This document shows, piece by piece, positions 14,060 to 26,415 of a DNA stretch of 64,000 bases. The notes beneath the pieces were generated by a model. That model did no database searches. It was given only the letters and a program-made list of their open reading frames with translations, and had not been told where the DNA came from. The position numbers and the translations under genes are program-made. The DNA lies in assembly GCA_003342895.1 (NCBI GenBank), contig PTFA01000158.1:1382026-1446025 (forward strand), read 5' to 3'. Each line of letters starts with the position of its first letter. Position 1 is the stretch's first letter. This stretch comes from Casuarius casuarius. Lineage: Eukaryota; Chordata; Aves; Casuariiformes; Casuariidae.

Positions 14060-16336
14060 AGGAGTCACCCTTTTGGAGGAAGAGTCATCCTCTATGTGAG
14101 AGAGCAGCAGGAACGCATGGAGCTCTGCCTGGGATGGACAATGGACTGACTGAGAGCTTATGGGATTAAGGGGCAGACTAACATGGGTGACACTGTTGTA
14201 GGTGTTTGCTATCGGCCACCTGATCAGGAAGAAGAAGTAGGTGTGGCCTTCTACAGAGAGCTGGAAGCAGCCTCTCATTCACAGGCACTGGTCCTGTTGG
14301 AGGACTTTAATCACCCCAATATCTACAGGAGGCACAACACAGCAGGGCACAAGCAATCAAGGAGGTTCCAGAAGAGAACCAGTGACAACTTCCTGATACA
14401 GATGATAGAAAAGCCAATGTGGAGAGGTGCTCTGGATCTCATACTTACAAACAAGGAAGGGCTGGTTGGAGATGTGAAGAATGGGGGCAGTGCAGCTGCA
14501 GTGACCATGAGATGGTGGAGTTCAGGATCCTGAGGGAAGGGAGCAGGGCAGAAAGTAGGATCACAACCCTGGACTTCAGGAGAGCAGACTTTGGCCTCAT
14601 CAGGGACTTGTTTGGAAGAATCCCAAGGGATAGGGCCCTAGAGGGAAGAAGGGTCCAAGAAAGCTGGTTGATATTCAAAGACCACCTCCTCTAAGCTCAA
14701 GATCGGTGCATCTCTATGAGCAAGAAGTCGAGCAAAGGGGGCAGTAGACCTGCATGGATGAACAAGGAGCTCCTGGCAAAACTCAAACAGAAGAAGGAAG
14801 TATACAGAATGTGGAAAAAGGGACAGGCCACTTGGGAGGAATATAGGAATGTTGTCAGAGTATGCAGGGATGCAATGAGGAAGGCCAAGGCTCATTTGGA
14901 ATTAAATCTAGCAAGGGATGTCAAGGACAGCAAGAAGGGTTTCTTTAAATATATCAGTAGCAAAAGGAAAACTACAGAAAATGTGGGCCCACTGCTGAAT
15001 GGGCAGGGTCCCCTGGTGATGAAGGATACAGAGAAGGCAGAGATACTGAATGCCTTCTTTATGCCTCAGTCTTTACTTCTAAGACCAGCCCTCAGGAACC
15101 CCAGACCCTGGAGACTAGAGAGAAAGTCTGGAGAAAGTAAGATTTTTCCCTCGGTCAAAGAGGATCATGTTAGAGAAACTTGACATCCACAAGTCCATGG
15201 GCCCTGATGGGAAACACCCATGACTGTTGAGGGAGCTGGTGGATGTCGTTGCTAGGCCACTCTCCATCATCTTGGAAAGGTCGTGGTGATCAAGAGAGGT
15301 ACCTGAGGATTTCAAGAAAGCTAATGTCACTCCAGACTTCAAAAAGGGCAAGGAGGAGGACCCAGGAAACTACAGGCTGGTCAGCCTCACCTCCATCCCC
15401 GGAAAGGTGATGCAACAGCTCATCCTAGATGCTATCTCTAAGCATGTGAAGAATAAGAAGGTGATCAGGAGTAGTCAGCATGTATTCACAAAGGCAAAAT
15501 CATGTTTAACCAATCTGATAGCCTTCTATGATGGGATGACTGCCTGGGTAGATGAGGGGAGAGCAGTGGATGCTGTCCACTTTGACTTCAGCAAGGCTTT
15601 TGACACTGTCTCCCATAACATCCTCATAGGTAAGCTCAGGAAGTGTGGGTTAGATGAGTGGACAGTGAGGTGGATGGAGAACTGGCTGAATGGCAGAGCT
15701 CAGAGGGTTGTGATCAGTGGTGCAGAGTCTAGCTGGAGGCCTGTAGCTAGTGGTGTCCCCCAGGGGTCAATACTGGGTCCAGTCTTGTTCAACTTATTCA
15801 TAAACGACCTGGCTGAAGGAACAGAGTGCACCCTCAGCAAGTTTGCTGACGATACAAAATGGGGAGGAGTGGCTGATACACCAGAGGACTGTGCTGCCTT
15901 TCAGAGGGACCTGGACAGGCTGGAGAGATGGACAGAGGGGAACCTCGAGAAGTCCAACAAAAGGAAGTGCGGGGTCCTGCACCTGGGGAGGAATAACCTC
16001 ATGCACCAGTACAGGTTGTGAGCTGACCTTCTGGAAAGCAGCTCTGTGGAGAAAGACCTGGATGTCCTGGTGGACAACAAGTGGACTATGAGCCACTAAT
16101 GTGCCCTTGTGACCAAGAAGGCCGATGGTATCCTGGGGTGCATTAGGAAGAGTGTTGCCAGCAGGTTGAGGGAAATGATCTTCCCCCTCTCCTCAGCCCT
16201 GGTGAGGCCACATCTGGAGTGCTGTGTCCAGTACAGGGCTCCCCTATACAAGAGAGATGTGGAGCTACTGGAGAGAGTCCAGCGGAGGGCTACTAAGATG
16301 ATTAAGGGACTGGAGCATCTCTCCTATGAAGAGAGT
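14060..16336 (+). mobile_element. CR1 non-LTR retrotransposon, ~2.3 kb, truncated at both ends
   Basis: This is the longest mobile element in the window. It carries, in order, the C-terminal part of a CR1 endonuclease, the linker region, and most of the reverse transcriptase of ORF2. From 15935 on it aligns closely with the CR1 at 36117. The 5' end stops inside the endonuclease, which is the usual 5' truncation. Unusually, the 3' end is missing too: similarity ends at about 16336, roughly 400 bp before the expected 3' tail, and passes into unrelated AT-rich DNA. The missing end points to a later deletion or rearrangement rather than to the original insertion. Confidence 0.92.
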
Positions 16337-16351
16337 ATATATGTAGAGTAA
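14183..16351 (+). pseudogene. Broken CR1 ORF2 (endonuclease C-terminus plus reverse transcriptase)
   Basis: ORF2 of CR1 encodes an apurinic-type endonuclease and a reverse transcriptase used for target-primed insertion. Five open pieces are visible. 14183-14533 is the endonuclease C-terminus, with VVGVCYRPPDQ at residues 5-15. 14419-14694 and 14716-15183 lie in another frame and form the linker. 15407-16021 is the reverse transcriptase core. 16109-16351 is the region after the palm. In the core, motif A is [12 protein letters not shown] near residue 59, motif B is [11 protein letters not shown] near residue 115, and the catalytic FADD is at residues 146-149 (15842-15853). Damage includes frame changes near 14505 and 15175 and in-frame stops at 14692, 15221, 15287, 16019 and about 16097. 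Three of the stops are TGA and may reflect CpG or CGA decay. It cannot encode a working enzyme. Confidence 0.9.
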
Positions 16352-17879
16352 CAGTCCTGTATCTCAGTGCTTTGTTACACACATACATGATAAGTTGGTC
16401 CTGATTGCTCTTCACTATTAAACAATGTCCATTTTAAACTGCAAAACCAAACCAATAGATGATTTTCCCCCCTTAAATGAATTCATACCAATTCATATAG
16501 TAGGCAGGGTAAAATTAAATGAATCTCTAGAAAATCTCTTTGTGAAGATCTTCAATAAGTACATTCAACCACTGTAGCTTACAAACTGGGATATTATTAA
16601 GTTGATTGCTAGACATTAATTATACATCTCCTAGTTTCCATCTTCTATTAATTATTTCCAAAATTTCAATCTGTATCAAGCTTCCTGTGTTCTTAATAGG
16701 CAGAATAAAATGTCTCATACTGAAGCAGAAAGTTTATTCTTCTAACAGTCAAATAAACTAACGTAAGCTGCAGGTTCAGCCTACATAAAATACTTGGAAA
16801 GGGGAGGCAGAAGATTTTGGAAACTTATTTGCACAGGCAGGAAATTTATCCACCTGCGCTGGAATGTCTTTTCAGTACTGGCGAATAGCAGTTATAATGC
16901 CAAGGGGAAAAAAAAAGAAAGGGACAGTTGCATACCCTTTGCAGCTCTGAGGGCAAATCTTATTTTCTGTATGATCTTTTTTTTTCTCATATATCTCCAC
17001 TTCAGAATAACTTGTCTGAATTTCTTCTGGTAACAAGTCATAGCTTTGCTTCTTTGAAGCACTATCCCTATACCTTCTGGTAAAGATATTTCTACTCTGA
17101 CATTTATTCTATCTACGTAATTACTTTTTATCTTTTCACTTAAGGAGAATTTTGACAACTCAGTTTCTGGGAACACTTTCATTAAAAAACAAAACTCCAG
17201 AGTTATTAAAGTTCAAAATGACCAGCTCTGATACTTGGATGTAGAAACACAGCTAATATTCTGGGAAAAAAAAAAAGTTTACTTTGTCTTTCATTTACTT
17301 GCAGTCGAGGGTTTTAAGTTTTGTATCTACTTTGAAAGTATATTAGATGTCTCTGAGAACATCTCTTGGCCCTTGACATGGAAAGGACAATGCAAGCTCT
17401 CCTAGCCTTTGAAACAGGCTGCTGCATATGAACCGCCTGCTGAAGATGGTCTGTGTAAAGTTCTGATTCCTGAGCTGCGCACAAGAAAGTTAGCTGGCCA
17501 AAAGCATGCCAGGAAACATGCTAACAGTATACTACTGTAGACCATGATATTTCAGTGCCCAAGAAAATTTCCTGGCACCATAACGACATATACCAGCTAC
17601 TAGTATAGACACCTTCAGGGAGAACTACCACATCTAAAGAGGATCATACTTCATCAATTTCTGTCAAAAAGGCCCCTCTGTTATGAAAAAGCCTGGAAGT
17701 AAAGAAAATGAAAACATGTATTTTCAAGCACAAAGCCTTGGCACTGCATTATAAATAGAAAGTTAGTTCTATCAGTTTATAAACTAAGGTTACTTTTAAT
17801 TTGCCAATTCTTAGAGAATGTATCGTCAATGCAAAGAGTTACTGCTGTCATGCTGGGAAGCATTATTCTCTTCATAAGG
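16337..17879. other. Unannotated AT-rich noncoding stretch
   Basis: This begins abruptly where the CR1 copy ends. The sequence is AT-rich with no frame over 100 codons and no recognised repeat. A-rich runs occur at about 16905 and 17263. Confidence 0.55.
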
Positions 17880-18010
17880 CAAGCATGGTGGGGAGAAGCA
17901 ACATGTTTTATTAGACTAACAGAATTGGAAGAAAAATGGACAAGCTTTAAGGACACAAGCTCTGCTTCTGATCTGAGCAAGAAGGAGCACATTTCAGGCC
18001 AAGCACAGGC
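17880..18010 (+). repeat. Possible ancient interspersed repeat
   Basis: The order of short blocks TTTTATTAGACTAAC, GGACAAGCTTT, GGACACAAGCT and GAGCAAGAAGGA resembles an old repeat that I associate with amniote genomes, in which a TTTATTAGACCAAC block is followed by an ACAAGCTTTCGGGCAC-like block and a CTTCTTCAGGTCTG-like block. I recognise this from general familiarity and not from a search. I cannot name the family. An open frame of 121 codons across it (17829-18194) is probably incidental. Confidence 0.35.
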
Positions 18011-21000
18011 TGAGAACAATAGCTCTGAACTTAACTTTGTTATGATAATCAATGAGACAATTAGAAAGAAACAGTCATCTGATAGGTGTGGAACAGAACA
18101 TGGTGTCAACAAACGGCAGTGCGATGAGGTTGTCACTTCCTATGGGATACACAGAGGGGTTAGTGTGTGCAGGCTTCTATTCTTTTATATATAATTATTA
18201 GAAAATATGCACCTTTGCATTCATAATTTTTAGCAGCCAGTCAATTTATTCATTTTAGTTCTCAAATTTTTTGGAGGATTTCGGGGAGGTATTTTGTAAG
18301 TTGCCCCCAGGGCTCAGCACTGGGTCATTACAGAAAGAAAAATATTTTCCTATTGCTAACAGGCTACTTCTGTCCTCAAGTGACACTTCCATGACATTGC
18401 GTAGTAAGTGTTCAGCCTGCTACTGAAATGTTTATGTTAGGAGCATCCAGTGCAGCACTAATGCAATAATCCAGAGCTGTACTTCTACAGCGACTCTGAA
18501 GGCTGTATATTTTTAGCCTTGAGAAACTGTTGTGTGATCTCAAATAACTCCAGGGTATGAGGCTCTTTCTGTGAGAAGGACCACATTTCTGATGAGATCT
18601 GGTAGCAGTTTAACCTATCCCTGTTGAAGCAGTAGGCTCTCCTGCCAGTATTTTTTTCCCCATAACATGTTTCAGCACTTCTCTTTCGTTTTTTCCTAGA
18701 GGTCTCCCATCCCTGAAAAAAACCAGAATTGTACGAATATACATAATGATTTCTGAAAAGTTAAGGGTGTTTTGTGCTCATCTTTATTTTCTCCTCCTTC
18801 AAATCTGATATACATTCTTTGCTGCTTTGCTTCAGATAACAATTTCTGAAGGAGGAATTTTCGTTGTGTCAATAGGTTCTTGTTGCCTAGGAACCCTTTT
18901 CAATTTGCCACTGTGTAGGTATTTAGGTCACCAGTGAATTAATCTTTTTAAAATTATAGCTATGTAGTCAATCACCGATTCTGAACTATCCCATTGAGAA
19001 TTGGCAGTACAGTACTTAGTTGCTCATGGATTGAAAAGTTAAATTGAATGTTCTACGTGCAAAGAAATTCTGTGAAAGAGGAAAGAAAATGGTCTTGGTT
19101 CATAAAATAGAAAATGTCTGTGCTCTGCAATAATAAACTCTGGTGTCTTCTAACCTAGATTGAATTTGCTGATGTCGTCTAAAGGGTAGATCCTGCTCCC
19201 ATTAAAGTCCCATTTCAGCAAAACTCCCATTCACTTCAGAAGAGCAGGGCAAGATCTTACCAGGGGAAAGGAAATTCAGTTCTCTTTCTTTGGAACATTT
19301 TTCTTAAAATCAATGAAATTTCACAGTTGTTCATGTCAGATATATGGCAGTAATGACCATCCTGTGAAGGCTAGTAATGCTTATCATTCCTGAAACGTTT
19401 GAAATGAACAGAAGTAAGAAAACTTGCTTTAATTAGCAGGAAACTTATTTCATATGTCAATACTGTGTATTAAATAGCCAGAATACAGGCCTTCTAATAA
19501 ATTAAGAAAGTTTCATATCTACTACTGGTTGCTACCTCATTTTTTAACATATTACCAGGACACTTGATTTGTAGCTGAGACTCATTTTGCCTGGGTCTGA
19601 AGACTGAACCTGCTCTTTTCCAGAATGCCATAAAGGAAGAGAAATAACATTGGATGAAAGATAGTTCAGAACACACATAAACTAATCCATTTTCCCCACA
19701 CAGGACAAATTTTGCCTATTGTCCTCAACATCTCATATCTGGCCCCAAAAATGCCCGGAATTGAATGCTGTATTCCAAACATGATCATGAGAAAATCCAT
19801 AGAAAAGCATATTAACTGCCTTGCATTTCTGTACATGCCACTCAGATTGGTAAAGAGATTTGAATTACCTGTAGATTAGGTCAGAATGATCAAGAGGATA
19901 ATAGAATGAGTGCAATACTGTTCATTTCACTTGCACTGAACTATTCTGTCCTCTTACCATCAAAGAAATAGTATGATACTTAATTTAGGAAAAGTTATGG
20001 ACTGGATGCTCAGCTAGTGTTTGCCTCACTGGAGCCATATTTGATCACATCATCAAGGAATTTTCCCCATTTTTCTAGGACTATAATACCTATGTTTATG
20101 GAACAAGTGGAGACATCCAAAAGGTGGCACGGATAAAGAGTTCAAATTCAGAAACACAAATGTCTCACAGTACAGAAAGACTTCCTCGGGATGAATTGAA
20201 ATTTGTGGAAATTGTTGGGCCACATTTAAGTCATTGGAACATTTCTGAAGCACTTTGCCTGGCATTTTCATGTGGAAATATTTCTGGGTGGAATATAGAT
20301 TTCTTTTTTTTTTTTCGGCTGAAGGTGAGATCAAAGCTAGGTGCTGTGTCAGACCTTCAAGCTGAAGAAGACACAGAGCAGATGAAAAGCACAAGAAAAT
20401 GATAGAACGGAGACTAAAGTAATGTCTTGGTAGAGTGCTTAAGTAACCTGATCTTCAAGACACTTACACATATAATATTTCTATATTTAAAGGCAGTCTG
20501 GGAAGAGAAGTCGTTGCTACAGGAGGAGAAGGTGATATAATAAACAAGAAAAATACTTTTGGAAAAACTCTTTATAGAGGTAATGGATGAACTGATGATT
20601 GAGCTCTAGATGGAAAATATTCTATTTTATTTGAAGTAGTGTTTTCTGATCATTTTTACTTATTTTTTTCCTTAACCTCCTCCAAGACCTATCAGAAATC
20701 TCTCTTCATTTTTTTCATTTTTAGTTCTGAAGTAATAATAATTTGAGGAATAAAACTCCCTTGATCTCCTTTGTGCATGTCACCTGGACAGAATCAGGAC
20801 TATTAGGCATCCTGTTGTGTCGGGATGGTATGGTGGAAATGGAAGCCTTTCCGATGAGATGGAGCTCCTTGCGCATCCACTGTGCCCTTCAAGAGTCCCA
20901 CAGCTCCTTGCAGGACAGCCAGGGTGTTTGTCTTCGAGCCTTATCCAGACGCAGCAACAGTAATTGGATGCTGACTTTCCAAATTTTATTTTTCATTTCA

Positions 21001-23221
21001 TGAAAAGACAAACAGTAACAAGCTGGTATCACAGAGTGGCTGTCAATTCCACTCCAGAGGCAGCTGTGCTCCAGTGCTTGACAAGCAATCTTTGAAGATC
21101 TTGTTTCATTCATTAAGCTTTTGGGAAAACTTTACTAAGAGAAATATTACATAAATAGTGTTTCTCTATTTTTTGCTAAGATAAAAATGCAAAAATTGAA
21201 GTGAGTTAGCCTTCTCAGATATGGAAGAGCAGAGAAGATTTCTTTATAAACTCAGTTTTCACTTGTATTTCTTTAGCATTATTCTAAATTGTCCTGAAGA
21301 CACAGAAGAGTGCTGTACGTTCAAAGGCTTTTGGCACTTTTGAGTCAGGGCTACAGACACTATGGGGAAGATTTCCATAGCAACAAAATTATAGAAAGGA
21401 AAATATGAAAAGCTAATGTTGTATAAGATTTACATATATTGTGAGTAGTGGTAGGGAATCTGTGGAGTGTTATAAAGCAAGCAACTGAGCACTGGTTGCT
21501 CATTTTTTTCAAAGAAAACAAAATCACTAACTTCCCACTGTCCATTTAATCAAGATCTGCATAAAAGATCCAGCTGATCATCCCACTCTGACTGAGATTC
21601 TTAATTCTAAGAAAATGAAGCATACTTACATATCTTGGTTACTTATTAATTTCTCAGCATTTCTCAACATTTCTTTTCATTACTATAGGTTGCTTATGTG
21701 ATTGAACAGTGACATAAAGTGATACACACTGCTCAATTGTCAAAGGTCTCACAGCAAGCATAAACACATTGTACTCATCATCCCAATTACGAGACAATTA
21801 TCACAAAATTAAAACGTCGTGCTGGAAGATGTGTTTACTCTTTATAAATAACTGTTACATTATAAATCAACAAATAATTAAAAATACAAGATAATTTATA
21901 TATTTTAATATGTCTTAAATATGAAATAATAATAATAATGTAGAGATTATTACACGGTAAGGTCCACAGTCAAGAGACCTTGAAGGTAATCTCTTCTTAG
22001 TCGGAGGAAGGGTGAAAACCCAGACTTGCCCAGCTTCATTTCCGGTTTATCAAATTTGTAGTTTTCATTTGTGTTTAAGTTTTAATGTCCAAAACTTAAG
22101 GCTATCCTTATTTGTCAATGAAATGAGACTACCTGCTAGATGAAAGGGTGACGAGGCTCCACCATCAGAAGACTAAGAATGATTTTTGCTTTTGCAACAA
22201 AATAGGAGCTCTGTTCCAACTTCCTCCTTTGCACGGTGCTTTTAGTTTCCTACGGAAATGTTCTTCAAACTGTAGATACAGACCCTGTGAAGAGGTCTTT
22301 AAGCTTCTAACAGCTAGAGTCAGTAACAGATGAATTCCTCTGGGCTGGTGAACGAGTGCATAGACTTGCTGCCAGTAATTACCACTGGTTCTTACACCCC
22401 CACCTTGAGGAACAGTGTGTTTGCTGACTTAAGGTTTCATGAACAGAGATGAAACATTTGCACCCTAAGTGACTTATTTCCTGGGGGAAAAAAGGAAATA
22501 AGCATGGTGGAAGGAAGAGCAGATGGGTGGCTGCAGGGAAAGGAGGGTCTGGAAATGCAGCTGGTACCCCTGGCACTTATGGAGAAAGAAATAGGGACTG
22601 TGGAAGACTTGTGGCATGCTACAGAGAAAGAAATCCTGCAGACCTCCTGGCAGGTTAGTAGGAGTGAGGAGGGTTTGCAGAGAACATTTGAAATACATGA
22701 GGGGAAATAAGCCCCTAAGAACTACAGGAGGACTGGAACATGCAAGAAGACCCTGGCGTGTGCCATGATCTGTGGGTGCAGAAGCAAGAAAGCTTCTGCT
22801 TGTGAGGGAAGAGAATGAGAAAATATACCACTAAAAAAAAATCACCACTACTGTGCACCAGAAACGTTTGTATTTATACATTCATTTTTCCGTAGAGGCA
22901 TTATTTGGATCAGATTAAAAGCATTCAGTGAATATGTTGCTTGGTAACTCTCCTAATCAGTTACCTACTTCTATGTTACAAACACTGCTCCACTTGACTT
23001 TAAAATCTGCATGGATGGCATGCAACAGGCATGAGCCAGACCTGTCCATAACAGCCTTGACATAGCAAATGGCATGTTGCCACCTATAATTCTGCAGTCA
23101 GGTCTGGCTCCTGTCTTTTGGTTCATCTCCCTTTGGAAAGATCTCATTCTTGCCTAAATAAAGACTGGTTACCTGTATTTTGCAAGACAGCAAACATTCT
23201 GAGTTAGATGTGGAACATTTG

Positions 23222-23239
23222 CCCCCCCCCCCCGCCCCG
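23222..23239. repeat. Poly(C) tract with single G interruptions
   Basis: A twelve-base C run is followed by two G-interrupted C blocks. C-rich tracts like this can form G-quadruplex or i-motif structures and are prone to length errors in sequencing. Confidence 0.8.
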
Positions 23240-23465
23240 CCAAAATCTGCCTCTCCCACTAGCTGAATTGTTGTCTCTATTCAGGCAGCTGGCAAACAAC
23301 AAAATAGAACAATACCGACTTGCTGCGTGCCAGGTAGTAATTAGTCCCCACTTTTTTCACCATCTTGAACCCAAAATGTGTTAACTATGGCTTCCTTTAT
23401 TTACAGTGTATATTCTACAGCACTCCTGGGTATGCAAAAAATATAAGCATTTCTCTGTCTCCCTC

Positions 23466-23508
23466 ATGCACATGTGCACACACATGCACACACATGCACA
23501 CACATGCG
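23466..23508. repeat. CA/TG microsatellite with a 10-bp unit
   Basis: The unit ACACACATGC is repeated about three times in tandem, with degenerate copies at the edges. It is alternating purine-pyrimidine DNA. Short mirrored reading frames on both strands here (Cys/His/Met-rich) are by-products of the repeat. Confidence 0.85.
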
Positions 23509-25827
23509 TACTCCAAGCAGTATGCCTAGTCGTGCATGACCTGTCTAAACTATTTCCTGCTGTGATTGACACTATCCTTGTTATCTGTCATGTATAATTT
23601 TATGGCCGGTTAGGCATACTGTACATTAATTGCCTCTTTCCCCCTTGGAGTTTATCTCTAATTTCTAAATAGCTTTATTTTCTGTAGGCACGTGTTGTAT
23701 GGTAGTAGGATGGATGGCAGCATATAATCTTCTCTCCAGCAGCCAAAACAGCCCTTGACAATTCTTGTAATTTTGTCTCTGAAGGTAGAGGACCTTAGAT
23801 TTTGTTGTCACTGGCAGCTGCAGTATTGTGCTTTTGACAGGATGACAAATTTATATCTCATCTTTGCTTCTGCCTCCAGCTAGCTGGACTACATTTTTTT
23901 CATCTTCTGCAAACTCCCTTATTAAGTTTCCCACTTATGGGCCAAATTTTCAAAGTCTCTTTCCTTCCAGTACACTCAATGTCCATGACATCTTCATCTC
24001 TAACTCTTTATCTCTGCTCATGCCTATTGACATCACTTAGAGCTAGAGAACTACGAACCTCTTCCTGCTGCCTCTGTATCCTCCCCTGCTTCCTTCCTGG
24101 TTTCTGATACCACTGATTTCCTTCTTCCACTCTTTTGAGCTGGCCGCACTCATTCGTAATAACCTCAACATAATGGGCTCAGTTCGCACAGCCCATCAGG
24201 TACTTCCTTCTGAATCTGACTTTAACATCAAGATTGTTCCTCCCTAGTGATAGCACAGCTGACCTTCTCTTATGCATTTTATCTCCTAGATCTGGATGAA
24301 ATCTCTTAAATTTGGGATAATAATTCAGTGAAGCTCTAATTTTATCCGAACTGATTTACATTTGCTTTCCCTTTAGATTGTCAAAAATATAAAAGTCTAG
24401 TCTGTTTTTCTGCAGCTTATCAATGAATCTGACCATGAAAGAAACATTTTTAAGAGAATGATGGATAACAAATGTCAGTCACGAGCTATTTATATAATTC
24501 ATTAATTGACTGCTGTAAATACTGAAGTCCAGGGAAAATTACAGATTCTAACACCCTCTGCCCAATTTAAAATTGTAATAAACTTCCAATTGTCGCAGTA
24601 AAATTAAGATTGGATTGTCTGGCAACAGAAACTATTATACTGAATTAACTTGTGAAACTTAAACTGCAAGGAAAAAGCAGCTAGCAAGATCTTATTTCTA
24701 CAAGGTTGCTAGGATGAATCAGTGAAACGTATCCTAAAAAGTCATTCAAAGAAACAGTAAAAATGAAGTGTCTGAAGAGACAGGCTTTCTAATGGTTTAA
24801 ACAAAATTACATTGGCTTCCTTGGAATAGTTTCCTCAATGGGATACTGTGGTTAAAGACAGAGTAGCTTATTTTACCTTCTACCTTCCTCCAGAGAGGAT
24901 CTGTTTTTGTGTTGAGGTTGATTTGTCATGCTTGTTATACGTATGCTGATAAACACATTTAAGAAAAGCTCAAGGCGCAGTGTTGATAAACATATTTCAA
25001 AGTCGATGGTACAATGGGATTATTTAGATACCTGGTGACATCCATGTTCACACTTATGAGTGTGGCCCAGTCATTTCTGCTTGCTTCCAGAGCTCAGACA
25101 GCAAAGGCTGCAACAGCATTCTGGGTTTTGCCATGAAGGTGAGTATGCCAAAATATGTAACTATTCCACTCTGCCAGGCCCAGTTAGTCCTTCTTGCACA
25201 ACCTGGTGGGAATGCTGGTGTCAGGAGTCTGGGAACGAGACAGGGGCCACTGGGCATGCTTGAACAAAACCAGAGCATGTGTCTGAACTGAGAGCAGTCA
25301 CCAGCCCTCCCTACTTTCACACTCTGGAGCTACATTAAGAGAGAGATTGGAGATGGGAAGCCTTCACCCCACTAAGTTTGAATTAACTCCACCCAAGTCA
25401 TCAGTCGTACTCATTTAAAACCGGTATAAATGGAGGGAGATCAGTTTGTTATAGCTACCATGGACTCATGGTAGGTTAATTTTTGGTATTCTTGGCTGTA
25501 CTATATAACACCTCTCTCTGATGATTAACCATCACAAAACTCCAGTACTTCACTGTGATCCTATGAGATGTGTTTTGCACTGTTGATGCGATAACCGTCT
25601 CCCATAGGACTTCTTACAAAGTACACGTTGTTGTGTGATCTGTACACTGGTGCAACTGTACAACTACTTGGCTTAAACCATAGTTACATGAAATTTTAAT
25701 ACTGCTTCTCCTGTTGTAAAGGGGGTTCAGATTTAAAACAAGTAGGTAGGAATTAACCAAATGATCTTAATCCTGCTCTTCACAAATAATAATTTCACTT
25801 AGTCACTGACTAGCAATTTCTCTTCAG

Positions 25828-25843
25828 AAAAAAAAAAAAAAAA
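25828..25843. repeat. Poly(A) run, 16 bases
   Basis: A plain A-run. I see no retroposed body attached to it. Confidence 0.8.
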
Positions 25844-26415
25844 TCCGGGACTTTTGGCTAAAGTTAGAATAGTTTTCAGAAAGCGAAGAATAACTAATAA
25901 ATAGAGCAATGCAGATTAGACTAAACTTACCTTTTAAGTCTGCACATGAAAGTCTCCAGTGAAAAGAGATGCTCTCTGGTTCTGCACTTCTGAGTGATTC
26001 CTAATAGACATGACTTAAAAATATCAAGACTTCTATTAAATTTTCAGTACTGGCATTGTCAATCAAAACTCCTATTGAATACTCTGTGGGCTTCATCCTG
26101 ACTCTTTACAATGTTGTGGAAAGCTCCCTGTTGTGTGAATATCACCTCCAGATTTTCTAAGGAAAATTTCTTTACCTGTCAGCTTGTACCTTCAAAGACA
26201 AACAATTTACTTTCAAGAATTACTTGTGCGAGTCTCAGAGCTAAAAAAACTCCAGTGAGGCTGACTTGACAAAATTGGCACTGCCTATTTCACAATTTTA
26301 TTGTGAGCTTTTTGACCTTTTTTTTTTCTAGCTGCAGCATTTGTGATCCTGTTATTTACTGACAATTTTGATTTTCTCTTTCCTTTTGATTCATTACAGA
26401 ATTACAGGAGCATGG

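Larger units (their letters stand above)
18011..26387. other. Long unannotated noncoding stretch with simple repeats
   Basis: I find no gene, no RNA gene and no nameable mobile element in these 8.4 kb. The visible items are an (AAT)n-like run near 21926-21940, the poly(C) tract at 23222-23239, the 10-bp-unit microsatellite at 23466-23508 and a poly(A) run at 25828-25843. A frame at 22504-22710 (68 codons, rich in E and K) has no recognised domain. Confidence 0.5.

Noticed and set aside
14323..16096. Several minus-strand frames of 60-100 codons across the CR1 copy.
   Set aside because: They are antisense shadows of the CR1 ORF2 coding sequence.
17829..18194. A 121-codon plus-strand frame.
   Set aside because: It overlaps a probable ancient repeat and is mirrored by a 119-codon frame on the minus strand, so it is better explained by locally low stop density.
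22504..22710. A 68-codon frame rich in Glu and Lys, followed internally by a GT donor-like site.
   Set aside because: One isolated donor-like site and a biased composition are not enough to call an exon.
23381..23597. Mirrored Cys/His/Met-rich frames on both strands.
   Set aside because: They translate the CA/TG microsatellite and are not genes.
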